Shown here piece by piece: positions 7,887-10,824 of a stretch of DNA of 10,824 nucleotides. The stretch is from Hydrogenophaga sp. (GTDB lineage Bacteria > Pseudomonadota > Gammaproteobacteria > Burkholderiales > Burkholderiaceae_C), in NCBI GenBank assembly GCA_030684755.1, contig JAUXXN010000494.1:1-10824 (forward strand), read 5' to 3'. Under the pieces are notes generated by a model that saw only the letters and a program-made list of their open reading frames with translations, was not told where the DNA came from and made no database searches. Each line of letters starts with the position of its first letter. The first letter of the stretch is position 1. A program made the translations under genes and the position numbers.

Positions 7887-7921
7887 GGGAAAAGTAGAAA
7901 GGGAAAAGTAGAAAGGGAAAA
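7887..7921. repeat. 14-bp tandem repeat, about 2.5 copies, in a purine-rich spacer
   Basis: Units GGGAAAAGTAGAAA at 7887-7900 and 7901-7914 are identical, followed by a partial GGGAAAA at 7915-7921. The whole + strand stretch from about 7869 to 7922 is nearly all purine. It lies in the 94-bp gap between the SCO gene and the canonical PCuAC gene, so the mRNA there would be pyrimidine-rich. The repeat could change copy number by slippage; an effect on expression of the chaperone is only a guess. Confidence 0.85.
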
Positions 7922-7950
7922 AGCACGCAGCTTGTGGAGAAAAAGGTGGT

Positions 7951-8604
7951 CTAAACCGGCTTTTCAGCCAGCAACTTTTGTATGTCGGCGGTGTAGTCGG
8001 CTGCGGTTTGTTCATGGCGCAGCGCCACCCGAATGTGGCCGTTGCGGTCCAGCAAATACGTCAAGGCGGTGTGGTCCATGGTGTAGCTGCTGCCCGTGGG
8101 TATTTTTTTGAAATACACACGGAACTCGCTGGCGGCGGCTTGTATGGCGGCAGCGTCTCCGGTGAGCGCCATAAAGGCCGGATCGAATGCCGCCATGTAT
8201 TCGCGCAACAAAGCGGGCGTGTCGCGCTCGGGGTCCACCGTTACAAACAGCAGCTGCACTTGGGCCGCATCCGGCCCCAGTTGCTGCATAACCTCTGAGG
8301 CCCGGGCCAGCGCGGTGGGGCACACGTCGGGGCATTGCACAAACCCGAAATACAACATGAGCACCTTGCCACGGTAGTCGGCCAGGGTGCGCGGCTGCCC
8401 GTGCATGTCGGTCAGCGCCAGTTGACGGCCATAGGCCGCGCCCGTGATGTCAATGCCTTTGAAAGCAGGCGCTTGAGAAGCACTTGGCGCGGGCTCGCAA
8501 GCCGCCAGAAGGCCACCAAGACCCAAACACAGCGCCGCAGTAAAACCCAAAGCGATAGCACGCCGGGCGGGTGCCACCGGCACCGAAAACAAACCATGAG
8601 GCAT
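7951..8604 (-). CDS. SCO1/SenC family copper-binding lipoprotein
   Basis: Membrane-anchored periplasmic thioredoxin-fold protein that binds copper and/or reduces the CuA-site cysteines of cytochrome c oxidase. The 217-residue protein has a lipobox LLAAC (Cys36), the copper motif CPDVC (Cys91, Cys95) within FGFVQCPDVCPTAL, the SCO segment VTVDPERDTP (121-130) and the third ligand His178 in TMDHTALTYLLD. All three known copper ligands are therefore present. CAGGAGG lies four bases before the ATG at 8604, fixing the start. It stands between DUF2946 copy 3 (66 bp upstream) and the canonical PCuAC gene, an order that fits cotranscription and the known cooperation of SCO and PCuAC. A role in a redox response rather than oxidase assembly is possible for some family members. 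Confidence 0.94.
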   Translation of the reverse strand: MPHGLFSVPVAPARRAIALGFTAALCLGLGGLLAACEPAPSASQAPAFKGIDITGAAYGRQLALTDMHGQPRTLADYRGKVLMLYFGFVQCPDVCPTALARASEVMQQLGPDAAQVQLLFVTVDPERDTPALLREYMAAFDPAFMALTGDAAAIQAAASEFRVYFKKIPTGSSYTMDHTALTYLLDRNGHIRVALRHEQTAADYTADIQKLLAEKPV

Positions 8605-8670
8605 GGGGCCTCCTGAAAATCAATGGACACGCGCAGCCCCTTGCAACAGGGTCTGCGAACCGGGGTGATT

Positions 8671-9072
8671 TCAGGAAGCGGCGGGGGGAGCGCGGGCGTG
8701 GGCGACGGCCCAGACGCCGGTGACCGTGGCAGAGAACAGGAAGGCGGGCGGGGGTTCGGCGCCTTGGATGGGGCCAACAAAGGCCAAGGGCTTGCCGGGT
8801 ACGCCAGCAGCACCGCCATGCAGGGTGCACCACTGGCAAGGCTCCGACATGTCACCCATGGGGTTGGTGGGTGCTTCGCTCTGCGCACCCAACTCGGCGT
8901 TGTCGCTGGTATTGACCCAGACCATGCCGCTGGCGCTGCACACCTCGATCCATTGGGCTTGCCCCGACGCGTTCACCACCGCCTGCGCCACGGTGGGCGC
9001 CAACACGCTGAGCACCATGGCCAGCATGGCCAAGGCAGCGGTGAAACGGCGGTAGAAACGCGAAAACAACAT
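8671..9072 (-). CDS. DUF2946-type small exported protein, copy 3 (first gene of the copper block)
   Basis: A 133-residue member of the same family as the copies downstream, the most divergent of the three. It has a basic start and hydrophobic segment (about 11-32), the block EVCSASGMVWV (43-53, Cys45), a central CQWC (79-82) and the C-terminal ARAPP motif (126-130) shared with copy 1. It is the first gene of the - strand block, divergent from the GST-like gene across 123 bp. No Shine-Dalgarno is visible before the ATG at 9072, and an in-frame stop occurs nine bases upstream, so this is the first possible ATG; it may be translated from a near-leaderless message. Function unknown; linkage to SCO, 66 bp downstream, supports a copper-related role. 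Confidence 0.8.
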   Translation of the reverse strand: MLFSRFYRRFTAALAMLAMVLSVLAPTVAQAVVNASGQAQWIEVCSASGMVWVNTSDNAELGAQSEAPTNPMGDMSEPCQWCTLHGGAAGVPGKPLAFVGPIQGAEPPPAFLFSATVTGVWAVAHARAPPAAS

Positions 9073-9195
9073 CTGCGCAGTTTATCAGCCAGCGTGACCG
9101 GGTGAAAGGATGCGGTCCCTGTTGCCTGCGCGACGGCGGATCAGACCACCCCGCCGCTACCATGATGAACCCCCTAAAACCAACGGAGACACACC
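9073..9195. promoter_or_regulatory. Divergent intergenic region between the copper block and the GST-like gene
   Basis: This 123-bp gap must hold the promoter of the - strand copper block and that of the GST-like gene. I could not identify convincing -35/-10 pairs or a clear operator. GGAGA about seven bases before 9196 serves the GST-like gene. On the - strand GATAAA (about 9086-9081) is a weak -10 candidate without a matching -35. Confidence 0.4.
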
Positions 9196-9840
9196 ATGCT
9201 CACCCTCTGCGGCTTCGCGGCCAGCAACTACTACAACAAGGTCAAACTCGCCCTGCTTGAAAAAGGCGTACCGTTTGAAGAAGAACTGGCCTGGGTGGGG
9301 CAGACCGACACCGACGCCAGCCCGCTGGGCAAGGTGCCTTACCTAAAAACTGAGCAAGGCACGCTGTGCGAGTCCACGGTGATGCTGGAATATATCGAAG
9401 CCCAATATCCACAACACCCGCTGCTGCCCGCCGACCCATTTGCGGCCGCCAAAGTGCGCGAGTTACTGCGTTACCTGGAATTGCACTTGGAACTGGTGGC
9501 ACGAAGCCTGTACGCCGAAGCCTTTTTTGGCGGCAAGGTGAGCGACGACATCAAAGAAAAAACCGGCCAGCAGTTAGAAAAAAACATCGCAGCCCTCGCT
9601 AAGCTCACCCGGTTTTCCCCCTTCATTGCCGGCGACACTTTCACCCTGGCCGACTGCGCAGCGCTGGTGCACCTGCCGCTGGTGGGCAGCGCCACCAAGA
9701 TCATTTACGGCCGAGACTACCTGGCCGATTTGCCGGTGCGCGCCTACCTGAAGCAGCTGGGTGAGCGCCCCTCGGTGCAAAAGGTGGGTGCCGATCGCAA
9801 GGCCAACACCGAGCTGATGATGCAGCGCATGAAGGCTTGA
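9196..9840 (+). CDS. Glutathione S-transferase family protein
   Basis: Soluble GST-fold protein of 214 residues. The N-terminal thioredoxin-like domain (about 1-78) opens with LTLCGFAASNYYNKVKLAL, where Ser10 or a neighbouring Tyr may activate glutathione. It has the cis-proline loop GKVPYL (Pro48) and the glutathione-contacting ES pair (59-60) before TVMLEYIEAQYP. The C-terminal helical domain (about 88-205) includes FIAGDTFTLADCAAL, the typical GST folding motif. The substrate cannot be predicted, and its link with the copper genes is probably only adjacency. The ATG at 9196 follows GGAGA at good spacing and begins the first beta strand. It converges on the acyltransferase gene with a 30-bp gap that shows no clear terminator hairpin. 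Confidence 0.9.
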   Translation: MLTLCGFAASNYYNKVKLALLEKGVPFEEELAWVGQTDTDASPLGKVPYLKTEQGTLCESTVMLEYIEAQYPQHPLLPADPFAAAKVRELLRYLELHLELVARSLYAEAFFGGKVSDDIKEKTGQQLEKNIAALAKLTRFSPFIAGDTFTLADCAALVHLPLVGSATKIIYGRDYLADLPVRAYLKQLGERPSVQKVGADRKANTELMMQRMKA

Positions 9841-9870
9841 GACCCACCCCGCCAGCCGCTTCAGAAACTG

Positions 9871-10635
9871 TCAATCGCCCGGCGTGACCGTGGCCAGCAG
9901 GCGTGCCACCTCGGTGCGCATGTCTTGCGCCCAGGTGCGGCGGTCGCGCCCATTGTGGGTTTGCGGCTCGCCGTAGACCAACACCGCCTGCAAACGGTGG
10001 GCGCACAGCGTGGTCCAGATAGAGGCCACCAAGGTGGTGTCGCCAATGAATACCGGCGCGTCGCTGCGCTGGCCGCTGGTGCTATCGATAAAACGCAGCG
10101 CCACCGGCACCACGGGTGCGTGGACGGCAATGGCGGCCTGAAACAAGTTGGCATGGAACGGCAGCATCTCGCGGCCATCGCCGGTGGTGCCTTCGGGGAA
10201 CACCGTGAGCACGTCGTGTGCTTGCAAGCGTTCGGCCATGTGGTGCACCACGCGCATGGCGTCGCGCCGGTTTTCGCGTTCGATGTAGAGCGTACCCGCG
10301 CCGGTGATGATCGTGCCCAACACCGGCCAGTGCTTCACGTCGGACTTGGACACAAAGCGCGACGGCTGCGCGGCGTTCATCACCACAACGTCCAGCCAAG
10401 ACACATGGTTGGCCACCTGCAAGGCCGGGCCTTGCGTGGGTGGCGTGCCGCGCACAACCAGCGTCACGCCCATGATCTGAACCATGCGGCTTGCCCATGC
10501 GCGCACCAGCACCTGGGCTTGCGCGGGCGTGGCCCGGTTCACCTGGGTGCGTATGATCCACAGCCCGCGCAGCACATGGCCCAAAACGCGCAGCGCACGC
10601 CACACAGCGCGCCCACTGGCCAGCCAGCGGTTCAC
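9871..10635 (-). CDS. plsC: 1-acyl-sn-glycerol-3-phosphate acyltransferase family (PlsC-like)
   Basis: Membrane-associated acyltransferase that would transfer an acyl chain to a lysophospholipid such as lysophosphatidic acid in phospholipid synthesis. The 254-residue protein has the catalytic motif NHVSWLD (76-82, NHxxxxD with His77 and Asp82), the block IERENRRDAM (118-127), the substrate-binding FPEGTTGDG (146-154) and VVPVAL (175-180). A hydrophobic N-terminal stretch (about 10-30) may anchor it. Translation starts at GTG (10635), overlapping the stop of the dihydroorotase gene as GTGA, which points to coupling. Some homologues acylate lyso-ornithine lipid, so the acceptor is uncertain. 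Confidence 0.87.
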   Translation of the reverse strand: MNRWLASGRAVWRALRVLGHVLRGLWIIRTQVNRATPAQAQVLVRAWASRMVQIMGVTLVVRGTPPTQGPALQVANHVSWLDVVVMNAAQPSRFVSKSDVKHWPVLGTIITGAGTLYIERENRRDAMRVVHHMAERLQAHDVLTVFPEGTTGDGREMLPFHANLFQAAIAVHAPVVPVALRFIDSTSGQRSDAPVFIGDTTLVASIWTTLCAHRLQAVLVYGEPQTHNGRDRRTWAQDMRTEVARLLATVTPGD

Positions 10636-10824
10636 GCTGCGGCCAGCTCGGTGCCGCTGGCCGCATGGGCCAGTTGCCCGCCCACCAGCGTGGCACGCAC
10701 CGACACCGGCATCTCGTGCCCTTCAAACGGCGTGTGCTTGCCCTGGCTGCGCAGCGCAGTGCGCCGCACCGCCCAAACTTGGTTGGGGTCGAACACACAT
10801 ACATCGGCCACACCGCCCACGGCC
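10632..10824 (-). CDS. pyrC: Dihydroorotase, C-terminal fragment (runs off the window)
   Basis: Only the last 63 codons are present; the 5' part lies beyond base 10824. The visible sequence VADVCVFDPNQVWAV, then SQGKHTPFEGHEM and VRATLVGGQLAH, is the characteristic C-terminal end of class I dihydroorotases and related amidohydrolases: metal-dependent ring-closing enzymes of pyrimidine synthesis (carbamoyl aspartate to dihydroorotate). The metal ligands are not in this part, so an inactive PyrX-like paralogue or another cyclic amidase cannot be excluded. The stop overlaps the GTG start of the acyltransferase gene. Confidence 0.82.
   Translation of the reverse strand, partial: AVGGVADVCVFDPNQVWAVRRTALRSQGKHTPFEGHEMPVSVRATLVGGQLAHAASGTELAAA

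Noticed and set aside
7857..8015. N-terminal extension of the canonical PCuAC by 53 codons
   Set aside because: It reads through the tandem repeat as a Phe/Pro-rich stretch and would place a signal peptide internally.
8741..8765. G-rich run that could form a G-quadruplex
   Set aside because: It lies within coding sequence for a Pro-rich segment of DUF2946 copy 3, and G-runs there follow from codon choice.

Overview
The window looks like chromosomal DNA of a GC-rich betaproteobacterium. I infer Burkholderiales, probably Comamonadaceae, from the protein styles, the base composition and a pyrC-like/plsC gene junction at the right edge; no rRNA, tRNA or typing gene is present to confirm it. Coding density is very high: the longest gene-free stretches are about 140 and 120 bp.

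Left edge (1-1178, + strand): a palindromic, AT-rich, possibly Fur-like control region precedes a complete FbpC/PotA-type ABC transporter ATPase, probably for ferric iron. It converges on the next block.

Centre (1254-9072, all - strand): eleven consecutive genes that read as one copper-handling locus. In transcription order they are: a DUF2946-type small exported protein (copy 3), a SCO1/SenC lipoprotein, a canonical PCuAC copper chaperone, a Spy/CpxP-like periplasmic protein, DUF2946 copy 2, a Crp/Fnr-family regulator, a second variant PCuAC, and DUF2946 copy 1. After a 143-bp gap come an MbnP-type copper-binding lipoprotein, its MbnH-type di-haem partner enzyme, and a predicted outer-membrane beta-barrel protein. 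Three gene junctions are informative: mbnP/mbnH and regulator/PCuAC share ATGA stop-start overlaps, and the barrel gene starts 19 bp after mbnH.

Putting family knowledge together (inference): the barrel may sit in the outer membrane. MbnH is expected to oxidise a tryptophan of MbnP to build a copper site. The PCuAC and SCO proteins pass copper in the periplasm, classically toward the CuA site of cytochrome c oxidase. The Spy-like protein would buffer envelope stress, and the embedded Crp/Fnr protein could control the set. The roles of the three DUF2946 proteins are unknown, but conserved Cys residues and their repeated placement beside copper chaperones suggest metal or thiol chemistry. No methanobactin precursor, TonB receptor or oxidase subunit gene is visible in the window.

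Right edge (9196-10824): a divergent glutathione S-transferase-like gene (+) converges on a plsC-family acyltransferase (-). The latter overlaps the 3' end of a dihydroorotase gene that runs out of the window.
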